DNA of 64,000 bases from Marivirga lumbricoides (GTDB taxonomy: Bacteria; Bacteroidota; Bacteroidia; Cytophagales; Cyclobacteriaceae). Of the stretch, positions 15,424-24,703 are shown one piece after another (within the stretch, counting starts at the first letter, position 1; each line of letters opens with the position of its first letter). Both the position numbers and the translations under genes were made by a program. The DNA lies in contig NZ_BMEC01000005.1 of the NCBI RefSeq assembly GCF_014636295.1, positions 62,001 through 126,000 of the forward strand, given 5' to 3'. The notes beneath the pieces are model-generated. The model worked only from the letters and a program-made list of their open reading frames with translations. It was not told the origin of the DNA and did not search any database.

Positions 15424-15510
15424 TTAATACTCTTTTGCATTTTGAATAACCAGTTTACTTGGCCTGTCCTCGCCAATCATGTTACCAATAAAGTGTAGGT
15501 TATGTTATAA
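15424..15510 (-). pseudogene. Remnant of a second recN-like 3' end
   Basis: On the minus strand the frame ends with GNMIGEDRPSKLVIQNAKEY and a stop at 15424-15426. This aligns with the RecN C-terminus encoded next door (KMIGGDKPSESAIQSARELL). At DNA level, a hand alignment of 50 positions gives about 35 identities, mostly with transition differences. Upstream the frame soon meets a stop, so only about 20-25 codons remain. It looks like an old partial duplication or the scar of an insertion that once split the recN end. Confidence 0.6.
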
Positions 15511-15681
15511 ATCTACCACTTTAATCCTTCTACTATTAGAGAAGGAAGGTTGTCTTACTAAATTAACTTGTCTTTGTTATCTAAGTAAGTGGGTAGAGAT
15601 TTCTTTGTAATCTCATTTTTTTTAATTAATTATTAGAAATTAAAAGAAATGAAGAGTAATGTTTTCTACGGTTTCAATGAG

Positions 15682-15716
15682 AGTTGTCGCCTTGGAAGGG
15701 TCTACAGTGGTGTTTT
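15682..15716 (+). repeat. GC-rich dispersed repeat, diverged copy
   Basis: AGTTGTCGCCTTGGAAGGGT, then CTACAGTGGTGTTTT is a diverged member of the AGCTGTCCCCTTGAGGGG family, with complementary changes only partly preserved. It lies 50 bases downstream of recN. Confidence 0.5.
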
Positions 15717-15768
15717 CTGATCGAATAATATTAATGGTACCGAACAACTTGCTAACTAGCCAACGTAA

Positions 15769-17421
15769 TTAATTTGACAACAACTCCCTGGCACTCTGAA
15801 TGGCCGATTCACTTGGTTTATCGCCACCAATCATTTTAGCTATTTCCAGTGATCTTTCTTCTTCAGAAAGCAACTTCACCTTACTCACCGATTTATCTGC
15901 TGAGTTGTCTTTGTATACAAAATAATGGTGCTTTCCTTTAGCCGCTATTTGTGGAAGGTGGCTAATGGTAATTACCTGATGGCTGGCAGCCATTCTCTGC
16001 ATCATGTGCACCATCTTAATGGCAATCTCTCCTGAAATACCAGTGTCAATTTCATCAAAGATGATGGTAGGCAGGGCGATTTTATCAGCCATTATATACT
16101 TCAGAGCAAACATCAAACGAGAGAATTCTCCACCTGAAGCTACATTTTTGAGTGGCTGAGGGCTAATTCCTTTATTGGCGCTGAAGAGAATTTTGATGTC
16201 ATCAACCCCTGTTTTATCTGCTTCCTTTTTATTGTTGGTGATATTGATGGTGGCATCTGTCATGCCAAGGTCACTGAGTAGTTCTTTTAACTCTTTCTCT
16301 AATTGAGCAAAATGTTTTGAACGACTTTTACTTAATTTTGAAGCTGTATCATTCAATTGCCTGGTTACTTCTTTTAACTTAAGTTGAAGGGATTCTAAAT
16401 CGCCATCTGCATTTTCAGCAGCTAACAATTTTTCTTCCAGTTCATCTTTAATTTTCAGCAATTCTGTAATACTGTCAGTTTTATGCTTTTGTTGAAGCTG
16501 GTAAATTAAGCTAAGCCTGTCCTGAGTGTACTTCAGTTGTGCAGGATCATGTTCAAACTGGTTATTTTCAATTTCCAGTTCCTTGGCGATATCCTGGGCT
16601 TCTATAAAAGCACTGTTGAGTCTTTCATACAATTCTTTATAGGCAGGGCTGAAGTTCTGCAAGGTTTTTAGCGCTTCCACGGCCTCGTGCATTATTACAT
16701 TTACTGCAAATTCCGATTGATCTAACGCACCATAAGCCTCTGCCAGTTTTTGCTGAATGAACTCTCCATTTTCCAAAATTTCGAGTGAGTGCTCCAACTC
16801 TTCCTGTTCATTAGGTTTTAGCTGGGCTTTTTCCAATTCCTCAAACAGAAACTGGTGGTAATCTTTTTCCTGCTTTAAATCAGCAGAAGCTTCTGTAAAT
16901 TTTTTGAGCTCTTTTTTGGCAGTGGAATATTGTGAGTAGATTGCCTGATACTCCTCTAAAAGTGACTGAGTTTGGCCATAAGCATCAATTAATTGTAACT
17001 GAAAGTCCTGATCACCCAGAAGCAGGGTTTCATGCTGAGAGTGAATATCCATCAGGTAATTTCCCAGATTTTTCAACACATCCAAGGTAACGGGCGTATC
17101 GTTTACAAAAGCTCTTGATTTTCCGCTGGCACTTATTTCCCTTCTGATAACACATTCCGCTTCATAATCTAATTCCTCTGATTCAAAAAATGATTTCAGG
17201 GAGTAATCTTCGATGCGGAAAATACCCTCTACCACGCATTTTTTATCCTCTTCATAGAGCACTTTAGTATCAGCTCTTTTGCCTATTAATAGCCCCACTG
17301 CACCCAGCATAATAGATTTACCGGCCCCGGTTTCACCTGTAATAGTGTTCAACCCGGCTGAAGGCGTAATATCCAGTTCTTTTATTAAAGCGTAATTTTT
17401 GATTAAAAGCTTTTGCAGCAT
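15769..17421 (-). CDS. recN: DNA repair protein RecN
   Basis: A 550-residue SMC-like ATPase for double-strand break repair. Walker A is GETGAGKSI at about 29-37 within LNTITGETGAGKSIMLGAVGL. The middle is coiled coil, and the C-terminal half has the ABC signature ASGGEFSRLMFALK and the Walker B/D-loop TIIFDEIDTGISG, then the H-loop region VITISHLPQIA. Length is the normal RecN size. It is the last gene of bamD-rpoZ-coaBC-DUF4835-recN, with a 68-base gap after DUF4835, larger than the other gaps, so it may also have its own promoter. A degenerate copy of its 3' end lies about 345 bases further downstream. Confidence 0.97.
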   Translation of the reverse strand: MLQKLLIKNYALIKELDITPSAGLNTITGETGAGKSIMLGAVGLLIGKRADTKVLYEEDKKCVVEGIFRIEDYSLKSFFESEELDYEAECVIRREISASGKSRAFVNDTPVTLDVLKNLGNYLMDIHSQHETLLLGDQDFQLQLIDAYGQTQSLLEEYQAIYSQYSTAKKELKKFTEASADLKQEKDYHQFLFEELEKAQLKPNEQEELEHSLEILENGEFIQQKLAEAYGALDQSEFAVNVIMHEAVEALKTLQNFSPAYKELYERLNSAFIEAQDIAKELEIENNQFEHDPAQLKYTQDRLSLIYQLQQKHKTDSITELLKIKDELEEKLLAAENADGDLESLQLKLKEVTRQLNDTASKLSKSRSKHFAQLEKELKELLSDLGMTDATINITNNKKEADKTGVDDIKILFSANKGISPQPLKNVASGGEFSRLMFALKYIMADKIALPTIIFDEIDTGISGEIAIKMVHMMQRMAASHQVITISHLPQIAAKGKHHYFVYKDNSADKSVSKVKLLSEEERSLEIAKMIGGDKPSESAIQSARELLSN

Positions 17422-17489
17422 ACTTGTGCGTATGTTTTAGAGTTCAGCATCAAATTTACTGAAAAAATAAAGGAAGTAAATAATGTCTG

Positions 17490-18386
17490 CTATTTTATCA
17501 TCACTTCATACTTCTCTGAATTCGCAGGGGCTATTTCCCGCATAATTTCGTAGGCTTGTCTTCGTACCTGTAAATCTCCTTCTGTGAAGATGGAAACAAT
17601 CTCATCCGACTTACTTTGTATCAATACAGTGATGAATGGCGAATTAGGGTTCAGCTTGTTGGCTTTTTGAATATTCTTTAATGCTTCTAAAATGGATTCT
17701 CTTGCTGCATCCGGATCTTCCTGCATCACATCCAATCCTTTTCTGTAATACAGGTAAAGCCCTCTTCTTACAGGCTCCAGTTGTGTATTTAAAATAGACT
17801 GAATTAATGCATAGCGGCTTTCCTGGTTACCAAACTGTTCCCAGCCTACTCCAAGATTTTGCTGTTGAGCTGAACGCGCAATATTTAAGGCTTCATCATA
17901 ATAAGGCTGACCACCTAATTCGGAAAAGCTGTCAAAATCCAAACCTAAAATCAGGTTCGCATAAAAAGCCATGATGCTAACCAGGTTGTCATTAAAGCTG
18001 TTGGGGGTATACACCATCGGCTGAGATTCCGTATAATCAAACCTGAGGTTTCTGTCGGCCAGGTTTATCATTACCGACTCGTACGCACTTCCGTAGACAG
18101 GTCTTACAGACTGAATCTGAGCCTGTGCTTCATAACGGCCTGTTCTGGGAATTCCGGTAATATTCACCACAAAAACTGACTTAACTCTCTCAAACAGGTC
18201 AATTTCATTATCCATCCATTTTCTTTCATTAAAAAACTGGCGGAAGGAATTTTCCATATTGGTAAACACCCTTGTTTCTGAAGTATTGGCGGTGGTGACA
18301 TCTACTTTTACTTCAAAAAATAGATCCTGAGCACTAAGCGTCAGCGCTGGCAGGCATATCAATAAACAGAATAAGAGCTTCTTCAT
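17490..18386 (-). CDS. DUF4835 family secreted protein
   Basis: A 298-residue Bacteroidota-specific protein with a cleavable signal peptide (LLFCLLICLPALTLSAQD). The mature sequence starts LFFEVKVDVTTANTS and includes the family-typical segments NSFRQFFNERKWM, PVYGSAYESVMINLADRN, FNDNLVSIMAFYANLILGLDFDSFS and the tetratricopeptide-like end. DUF4835 has no assigned function, but its conserved place between coaBC and recN in Bacteroidota is well known. Here its start directly abuts the coaBC stop, so the two are translationally coupled. Probably periplasmic or outer-membrane associated, by signal peptide. Confidence 0.88.
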   Translation of the reverse strand: MKKLLFCLLICLPALTLSAQDLFFEVKVDVTTANTSETRVFTNMENSFRQFFNERKWMDNEIDLFERVKSVFVVNITGIPRTGRYEAQAQIQSVRPVYGSAYESVMINLADRNLRFDYTESQPMVYTPNSFNDNLVSIMAFYANLILGLDFDSFSELGGQPYYDEALNIARSAQQQNLGVGWEQFGNQESRYALIQSILNTQLEPVRRGLYLYYRKGLDVMQEDPDAARESILEALKNIQKANKLNPNSPFITVLIQSKSDEIVSIFTEGDLQVRRQAYEIMREIAPANSEKYEVMIK

Positions 18387-19580
18387 TTACAGTTGGGCTA
18401 TTTGTTCCAGTATCAGTTCAGCAATTTTGGTTTTGGCCTCCAGTTCTGATTGATGCCTTAAACCATTTTTATCAAAAATCTTCACCTGATTGGTGTCATG
18501 GTTAAAACCGGAGCCTTCATCATTCAGACTGTTAAGAACGATGAGATCGAAGTTTTTATTTCGCAATTTTTGCTGAGCGTTGGCTTCTTCATTATTGGTT
18601 TCCAGGGCAAAGCCAATAAGTAACTGATGTGGTGCTTTTATTTTTCCAAGAGTTTTGGCAATGTCAGTGGTTTTCTCCATTTCCAAAGCCATTGATTTTT
18701 CCTCTTTTTTAATTTTTTCTGTTGCCACTGTTTTTGGTCTGTAATCAGCTACAGCTGCAGCCATTACGCCAATATCTGTATGAGGAAAACGCTTTTCGCA
18801 AGCTTCCAGCATTTCCTTTGCGGAAGTAACTTTAATAAATTCCTTCACCACTGAAGGCGGCTCTAGTTTAGAAGGTCCTGAAATCAGGGTTACTTCTGCG
18901 CCCTGATCGGCAAATGATCGTGCAATCGCATAACCCATTTTGCCGGACGAATGGTTGCCTATAAATCTTACAGGGTCAATAGCCTCATAAGTGGGACCTG
19001 CGGTAATTAATATTTTCTTACCTGCAAATGGTTTGCTTTGATTGAAATGCTTTTGAACGAAAATAAGAATTTCTTCCGGCTCTTGCATTCTACCTTTGCC
19101 TTCCAGCCCGCTGGCTAATTCACCGGATGCAGCTTCTAAAATCTGATTACTGTATGATTGCAATTTTTTTAGATTTTCAGCAGTAGTAGGGTGGGCGTAC
19201 ATGTCCAGATCCATGGCAGGTGCAAAGATTACAGGACATTTTGCAGAAAGATAGGTGGCTAATAATAAATTATCGCAAATACCATTGGCACACTTAGCCA
19301 AGGTATTGGCACTTGCGGGAGCTATGATGATAAGATCGGCCCACAGTCCTAATTCCACATGATTATTCCAGGTGCCTGTTTTGTCCTTTACAAAGTCAGA
19401 AAGAACAGGCTTTTGAGAAAGAGTGCTTAGTGTAAGGGGAGTAATAAACTCTTTGGCAGCATCAGACATAATGATCTGAACTTCAGCACCCTCCTTAACC
19501 AACAAACGGGTAAGTGTTGCAGCTTTATAAGCCGCAATACTACCCGTTATACCTAAAATTATTTTCTTACCTTTAAGCAA
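18387..19580 (-). CDS. coaBC: Bifunctional CoaBC (coenzyme A biosynthesis)
   Basis: A 397-residue bifunctional enzyme: N-terminal flavin-dependent phosphopantothenoylcysteine decarboxylase (GITGSIAAYKAATLTRLL, then PASANTLAKCANGICDNLL and the substrate-binding APAMDLDMYAHP). The C-terminal half is phosphopantothenate-cysteine ligase (ILITAGPTYEAIDPVRFIGN, HSSGKMGYAIA, AAVADYRP with the reactive K-containing KIKKEEKS). It joins cysteine to phosphopantothenate and decarboxylates the product, the middle steps of coenzyme A synthesis. Full length. It is co-transcribed with rpoZ upstream (11-base gap) and DUF4835 downstream (no gap). Cytoplasmic. Confidence 0.97.
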   Translation of the reverse strand: MLKGKKIILGITGSIAAYKAATLTRLLVKEGAEVQIIMSDAAKEFITPLTLSTLSQKPVLSDFVKDKTGTWNNHVELGLWADLIIIAPASANTLAKCANGICDNLLLATYLSAKCPVIFAPAMDLDMYAHPTTAENLKKLQSYSNQILEAASGELASGLEGKGRMQEPEEILIFVQKHFNQSKPFAGKKILITAGPTYEAIDPVRFIGNHSSGKMGYAIARSFADQGAEVTLISGPSKLEPPSVVKEFIKVTSAKEMLEACEKRFPHTDIGVMAAAVADYRPKTVATEKIKKEEKSMALEMEKTTDIAKTLGKIKAPHQLLIGFALETNNEEANAQQKLRNKNFDLIVLNSLNDEGSGFNHDTNQVKIFDKNGLRHQSELEAKTKIAELILEQIAQL

Positions 19581-19591
19581 GTGAGAGACGA

Positions 19592-19903
19592 TTATGAATT
19601 TTCTTCCTGATCTCTTTTTCTGTAATAAAGTTTTTCTTCAAGAAACTCTTCCATTGCCAAAATGGTTGGCTTTGGCATTCTCTCATAGAATTTAGAAATT
19701 TCTATTTGCTCACGGTTTTCAAAAATCTCTTCCAAATTGTCAACAGTAGAAGCAAATTCAGCTAACTTATTGCTCAATTCTTCTTTCATGTTGCTTGAAA
19801 TCTGTCTGGCTCTTTTAGAAACTACAGCTACTGTTTCATAGATATTACCTGTTTCTTTAACTAACTCTTCAGTACTTCTTGTGGTAATTGATGGATTTGC
19901 CAT
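19592..19903 (-). CDS. rpoZ: RNA polymerase omega subunit (Rpb6-like)
   Basis: A 103-residue omega subunit of the Bacteroidota type. The key segment is the Rpb6-like helix pair with NIYETVAVVSKRARQIS, which wraps the beta-prime C-terminus. The rest is acidic and helical (EELSNKLAEFAST, ILAMEEFLEEKLYYRKR). Placement between bamD and coaBC is the conserved order in this phylum. Gaps are 6 bases to bamD and 11 to coaBC. Its size fits family members of about 100-110 residues. Confidence 0.92.
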   Translation of the reverse strand: MANPSITTRSTEELVKETGNIYETVAVVSKRARQISSNMKEELSNKLAEFASTVDNLEEIFENREQIEISKFYERMPKPTILAMEEFLEEKLYYRKRDQEENS

Positions 19904-19909
19904 ATTATA

Positions 19910-20734
19910 TTAAATGTTTAAACTTCTAAGTTCTTCTAATGAATTCTCGTAAATTTTTTCTGCTTTCTTTAAATACTCGCTATTTTCATAGGTTTCAATA
20001 AAGTCCTCGTAAAAACGGATTGCTTCTGAATAACGTTCCTTTTTCTTAGAGAAAATACTCACTTCAGCCAACTTATAAGTGGCTTCAATTTCTAAAAATC
20101 TTATTTCTTCTACGTATTTTGAATCAGGGTAGTCATCCTGAAAGTTATCAAATGCTACCAAAGCAGCTTTTAGGTATTCACCGGTTTGATACTTTTTCAG
20201 CTTATAGTAAAGCAAGCACTTTTCATATGCTTTCTTTTCAAGCTTTACCTGTAGATCATTCAATGCAGAGGTAGCTTTGGGTACAAACTCTGACTGAGGA
20301 AACCGGTTAATAAAACTTTGTAGTGCTACTATAGCCTGCTTGGTACTGGTTTGCTCTAAATTATAGCGAGGTGAATCCCTGTAAAGAGCATATCCATGCA
20401 TAAATCTGGCTTCTTCTGCGAATTCACTTCTATTGTAAGTATCGTAAAAAGTTTTGAAGTAATGAGATGCCAACAAATACTGGCCCTGATAATAATAAGT
20501 ATAGCCATAAAGGAAATTCGCTTTTTCAGCTTTTTCAGAACCCTTTATAATCGGTAGAATCTGCTCAAATAGAATAGAGGATTTATAATACTCTTCTTCT
20601 TCGTAATATTTAATAGCAGCATTATATTTTTTCTCCCAATCGTCACTTTTCTGAATTTTCCTAAAATCACTGCAGGCGCTTAACGCGACCATAAAAAAGC
20701 CAACTATGAGTATATTCTTTTTCAAAATATGCAT
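19910..20734 (-). CDS. bamD: Outer membrane assembly lipoprotein BamD
   Basis: A 274-residue BamD, the TPR lipoprotein of the beta-barrel assembly machinery. The chosen ATG gives a good lipoprotein signal, HILKKNILIVGFFMVALSAC, with lipobox LSAC. A longer open frame upstream lacks that property and is not used. The mature part is five TPR-like helix pairs: YEEEEYYKSSILFEQILP, YYYQGQYLLASHYFKTF, LQSFINRFPQSEFV, YQTGEYLKAALVAFDNF and SEAIRFYEDFIETYENSEY. It heads the bamD-rpoZ-coaBC-DUF4835-recN operon. Acts at the inner face of the outer membrane. Confidence 0.95.
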   Translation of the reverse strand: MHILKKNILIVGFFMVALSACSDFRKIQKSDDWEKKYNAAIKYYEEEEYYKSSILFEQILPIIKGSEKAEKANFLYGYTYYYQGQYLLASHYFKTFYDTYNRSEFAEEARFMHGYALYRDSPRYNLEQTSTKQAIVALQSFINRFPQSEFVPKATSALNDLQVKLEKKAYEKCLLYYKLKKYQTGEYLKAALVAFDNFQDDYPDSKYVEEIRFLEIEATYKLAEVSIFSKKKERYSEAIRFYEDFIETYENSEYLKKAEKIYENSLEELRSLNI

Positions 20735-20815
20735 AAGGGTGCAAAGATACATTTGTTTTGTGGAATGAACAATTTTATTTGTAACGTTTAGCTTCAGCAA
20801 AGATTGGAAGGGCTG

Positions 20816-21508
20816 TTATTTTTTAACAATTAATTTTCTTGTAGCTAAGCCTTCATCACGAATGAAGAGTGTATAAAAATAAATTCCGGGGCTCATTTTT
20901 TCCGTTAACAGCCTTAATTTATTCTCTCTGGGATCTAAAGGATATTCTTCAACAATGCTTCCTAAAACATTTTGTAAGATGATTTTAGCATTGCGTTCAT
21001 TGGAATTGATACTGTATTCAAGGCTGGCAGCTTCTATTGCAGGGTTGGGGTAGAAGTTGCTTATTTTGATATCATCTTTTTGGTAAAGAATGTCATCATT
21101 TTTCTGGCTGGTAACCTCTGCATAAATCTCCTGAGTAAAAATACTCGACTTCTCAAGGTCTTTCACTTCAATAATTAACGAACTTTTAAAGCTGGAAAGC
21201 CCACCTATAAACTGAATTTGTATTTCTTTTGATGTGCTTTCCGGGGAAACGGCTATTCTGAAAGATTCATCATAGCAGATGCCACCCTGGCAAATTCTTA
21301 CTGTGCTTCCACTCTGCAACAAGTTTCGGTTAATGCTTACCTGAAATGATTTGGTGGTATTAGTAAAATTTTTGATGTAAAAAGCACTGGTGACTTCCTT
21401 CTGATGGGCTACTGAGAGTGATTTTTTAAGATTTTCCACTGCAAAATCCTGTGACAGCGCTAAAGAGCTCATTACAAAGGTTAAACATATGGTAATCAAT
21501 AACTTCAT
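20816..21508 (-). CDS. Secreted protein with T9SS type A sorting domain
   Basis: A 230-residue protein with an N-terminal signal peptide (LLITICLTFVMSSLALSQD). The C-terminus is a type IX secretion sorting domain: FYPNPAIEAASLEYSI near residue 150, then GIYFYTLFIRDEG and the final ATRKLIVKK. The 120-residue cargo between them is a beta-rich domain with two cysteines (RICQGGICYDES) and has no named family. It will be sent to the cell surface or outside by the T9SS, showing that this organism carries that system. It lies between bamD and the OstA-like gene on the same strand, with gaps of 81 and 107 bases. Role unknown. Confidence 0.85.
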   Translation of the reverse strand: MKLLITICLTFVMSSLALSQDFAVENLKKSLSVAHQKEVTSAFYIKNFTNTTKSFQVSINRNLLQSGSTVRICQGGICYDESFRIAVSPESTSKEIQIQFIGGLSSFKSSLIIEVKDLEKSSIFTQEIYAEVTSQKNDDILYQKDDIKISNFYPNPAIEAASLEYSINSNERNAKIILQNVLGSIVEEYPLDPRENKLRLLTEKMSPGIYFYTLFIRDEGLATRKLIVKK

Positions 21509-21615
21509 TTATATCATCTGGATGAAATACTGTTTTATACAGTAAAAATATAATAAAGTTATTGGAATGTCTAGTTATTTTTAATAAAATCTTTGAAGAA
21601 ATATAATAATTTATT

Positions 21616-23244
21616 TTAATTTTCGTTTTGCGCCCTGTTTTTTAGCTCTTTTTTTAGTTGAGTTGATTCAGGTTTTGTTTTTTTCAATGAGTCTTGAACT
21701 ACTTCTTCTTCCGTAGTTACTGGTTTTGGTGCATATTTACCTAAAACTTCATTCAGGTCAGGCTTCCGGTCAATCTGCCACTTAAAATCTTTTAATCTGG
21801 TTTCCGGCTCACTAATTTCATGAGGCGGGATAAACTTCCCTTCAGGATCTTTATAGAAGGTAATGTCATTCATCTGGCCGTCCACAAATTGAATTTTCAT
21901 GTTACTGCATAAAATCTTATTCATACCTGTAACGGTGTTGGTTTTTTCATCCAGTGCAAAATAAATGCTTTCACCATTGCCATACACCATAATCCTGTCC
22001 ATTTGGTCATCTTTGAAAAAGGCGGTCATGTCCCTGCCTTTAATTTGATTATAATTGGAAATGGTATCCTTGTTGACCGTAAAAGCACGGTTCTTCATGT
22101 GCATTTTATTCAATTTACCATTTTTCATTTCCATAGAGATTGTATCAGCAGTAAGCTGATTCCCGTCATTCCACAATATGGGATCACGGTAGAGAAAAAT
22201 GACAGAGTCTGACATCATGTAAGCCATTGAATCCGCTACACCCTGCATGTCAGTTTTAAAAATCTTTACATTCTTGTAAGCCAGTAGCCTGCTTAATGAA
22301 TCAATTTTGGAATCAATTGATATAAGCGTATCAGCGGTCATGTACAAAGTGTCACCTTCCACCAATTGCTTCATTACAGGGTTGCCCCAAATTTTAGTAA
22401 TTCCCGAATCTTTTTTAGTGGTGGCAATATCTCCCAGTATAATAATATTATCCTCTTCAGAAATCACCCTTACGTTTCCTTTTGCGCGGGATTCCTGTCT
22501 GATATCATCAAAAAACAGGTCGTCACCAAATATTTCGTAATTCTCTGTGGTGATTTTTCCATCAATGTAGTTTACTTGTTTGCTATCAGTATAAAAACGG
22601 CCGCCTTCTTCCGCATCAATTATTTCTCCATCTTGCATAATTGTTTGGGTAGGTCCAAAAGTGGTGGCTATTTTCGTGATTTGGTCATAGAATAGCGTAT
22701 CTGTTTCCAGATCATACTCCGGGCTTTTTAAGGAAACATCTTCATAAAACTTAATGAGATTTTCTGCATTAATTACAAAGGCATCTTGTGCTTTCAGGGT
22801 AGTCTCCCCATCCACAATAGTTCCACCATTGTAAAATCTTGCATCCTCGGAATTGGTAAAATAGTCCAGGTAATTGGTGGTAAGTCTTATGCGATTGTCA
22901 TTATAAACTACATTATTTCTCAACTCCGCTTTATTGTCCTTCATGTAATAATTCAACCGATGTGCTGTAATATTTACCGAGTCGCCTTTTTTAATTCTTA
23001 CATCACCAAACACGATCATTATTCCCTGCTTGTCATAGTACAAGGCAGAATCTCCTGTTATATAAGTGTCTTTTTCTTTAATATCAAACCATACATTTTT
23101 AACCAGGCGGGTAAATCTGTCGGCTCCTCTGTTCACTACTTCAGAATATCCTTCAGATCCATACTTTACACCATTCCGTTGGCCGTAAAGAGAAAATGTT
23201 GAGATTAATAGCAGGCTTAAGAATATTATTCGCTGGAACTTCAT
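21616..23244 (-). CDS. OstA-like (LptA/LptD-N type) protein
   Basis: A 542-residue protein with a signal peptide (IIFLSLLLISTFSLYGQ) and repeated beta-jellyroll units of the OstA family used in lipopolysaccharide transport. The units are visible as recurrent blocks such as DTYITGDSALYYDKQGIMIVF, VNITAHRLNYYMKDNKAEL, IRLTTNYLDYF, YNGGTIVDGETTLKAQDA and KVNY...GKITTENYEIFGDD. Bacteroidota use long OstA-like proteins of this kind, probably bridging the periplasm or supporting LptD. The C-terminal tail is charged (KTKPESTQLKKELKNRAQNEN) rather than a barrel. It is divergent from tilS, with 64 bases between starts. Confidence 0.88.
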   Translation of the reverse strand: MKFQRIIFLSLLLISTFSLYGQRNGVKYGSEGYSEVVNRGADRFTRLVKNVWFDIKEKDTYITGDSALYYDKQGIMIVFGDVRIKKGDSVNITAHRLNYYMKDNKAELRNNVVYNDNRIRLTTNYLDYFTNSEDARFYNGGTIVDGETTLKAQDAFVINAENLIKFYEDVSLKSPEYDLETDTLFYDQITKIATTFGPTQTIMQDGEIIDAEEGGRFYTDSKQVNYIDGKITTENYEIFGDDLFFDDIRQESRAKGNVRVISEEDNIIILGDIATTKKDSGITKIWGNPVMKQLVEGDTLYMTADTLISIDSKIDSLSRLLAYKNVKIFKTDMQGVADSMAYMMSDSVIFLYRDPILWNDGNQLTADTISMEMKNGKLNKMHMKNRAFTVNKDTISNYNQIKGRDMTAFFKDDQMDRIMVYGNGESIYFALDEKTNTVTGMNKILCSNMKIQFVDGQMNDITFYKDPEGKFIPPHEISEPETRLKDFKWQIDRKPDLNEVLGKYAPKPVTTEEEVVQDSLKKTKPESTQLKKELKNRAQNEN

Positions 23245-23308
23245 ACTTTTACTTTTGCTTGCTCTATGAGCAAAATCTGTGCAAAACTACAAATTCTAAC
23301 AAAGAATT

Positions 23309-24649
23309 ATGCTTACTGATTCATTTTTAGATTTTATCAGCAAAGAAAAACTGTTTTCAAAGCAAAGTAAATTACTTCTTGCTATAAGTGGAGGAGTTGA
23401 TTCTGTTGTTTTAGCACACCTTTTATTCAAAACCGGTTACTCATTTGCTTTAGCTCACATGAATTTCCAGCTAAGAGGAGAGGATTCTGAAAAAGATCAG
23501 GCATTTGTTGAAAAATTAGCTGAGAAATACTCGGTTGATTGCCATATTCGGAAAGTGGAAATTCTGAAAGATGAAACCAAAGGGGGAGAATCTACTCAAA
23601 TGCAGGCGAGAAGTTTGCGCTATCAATGGTTTGAAGAAATAATGGATGAGAAGGGATACGATTTTTTACTTACGGCTCATCATGCTGAAGACTCTTTTGA
23701 AACAGTGCTATTGAACCTTAGCAGAGGAACAGGTATTAAAGGTGTAAGAGGTATTTTGCCTATGCATGCTAAAATAGCCAGACCACTGCTTTTTGCAGAT
23801 AAAGTCAGTATTAAAAAATTTGCAGAAGTAGAAAATTTAACCTGGAGAGAAGATGTTTCCAATCAATCTGATAACTACAGGAGAAATGAAATCAGACACC
23901 ATGTTGTGCCAAGGTTGCTTGATCAGAATCCAAATTTATTTTCAGTGTTTGGTGATACTTCATTAAAATTAAGAGCTGCAGAGGATGCTTTTGAAGATAA
24001 AGTTAATCATCTTAAATCTCAGTATGTTCAAGTGCAAAATGAGCAGGTTTTTATTGAAAAAAGATTGCTTGAGTTGAAGTTTGGAAGGGTTTATTTGGCG
24101 GAGATATTGAAGCCATTTGGTTTTTCCCTGCAACACTTACAAGCTTTTTCCTTTAACAACTCAGGTGCCCGGCTACAGAACGATTCTTATTGCCTGGTGG
24201 CGGATCGGGACAAATTAATAGTATTTACGCAGTCTCCTGATGAGAGCATAGGTAAAACATATGAAATAAAAGATAATGAAGGTAAACTGAGTGGCAAAAT
24301 AGGTGGAAATGAGTTTTCTTTGGGCTGGAGATTATGTTACAGAGAAGAAGTTGATTTTTCACAAGAGCCAAATATCGCTTTCCTGGATGCAAAAGTCCTT
24401 GAGAAGCCGGTTTTTATACGTAAATGGGCAGAGGGGGATAAGTTTCAACCCTTAGGGATGAAAGGCAAAAAGAAGGTAAGCGATTTTCTAATTGATGAAA
24501 AAATTTCCCTGCCGGATAAGGAGAAACAAATTGTTTTACTATCAGGAGATGAAATTGCGTGGTTAGTTAACCATAGGATCTCAGATAAATTTAAAATTTC
24601 TCCTAAGGGGGGAGAGGTTTTAAAAGTGGAGTACAAAGAAATTGATTAA
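23309..24649 (+). CDS. tilS: tRNA(Ile)-lysidine synthase TilS
   Basis: A 446-residue enzyme that converts the C34 of tRNA-Ile (CAU) to lysidine, allowing AUA decoding. The PP-loop motif is AISGGVDSVVLAHLL at about 23-37, followed by FALAHMNFQLRGEDS, TAHHAEDSFETVLLNLSRGTG, the substrate loop RPLL, and the C-terminal TilS domain (FIRKWAEGDKFQPLGMKGKKKVSDFLID). All expected motifs are present, so it is full length and probably essential. It is divergent from the OstA-like gene; the cNMP-domain gene begins 54 bases downstream. Confidence 0.97.
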   Translation: MLTDSFLDFISKEKLFSKQSKLLLAISGGVDSVVLAHLLFKTGYSFALAHMNFQLRGEDSEKDQAFVEKLAEKYSVDCHIRKVEILKDETKGGESTQMQARSLRYQWFEEIMDEKGYDFLLTAHHAEDSFETVLLNLSRGTGIKGVRGILPMHAKIARPLLFADKVSIKKFAEVENLTWREDVSNQSDNYRRNEIRHHVVPRLLDQNPNLFSVFGDTSLKLRAAEDAFEDKVNHLKSQYVQVQNEQVFIEKRLLELKFGRVYLAEILKPFGFSLQHLQAFSFNNSGARLQNDSYCLVADRDKLIVFTQSPDESIGKTYEIKDNEGKLSGKIGGNEFSLGWRLCYREEVDFSQEPNIAFLDAKVLEKPVFIRKWAEGDKFQPLGMKGKKKVSDFLIDEKISLPDKEKQIVLLSGDEIAWLVNHRISDKFKISPKGGEVLKVEYKEID

Positions 24650-24703
24650 AATTTGATAACAAAACCGGTTCTTAATTTATTGATACATCTATAATTTATA
24701 GTA

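Noticed and set aside
21616-23244. Several plus-strand frames of 70-138 codons opposite the OstA-like gene
   Set aside because: They lie entirely within a well-supported gene with recognisable repeats and have no domain of their own.
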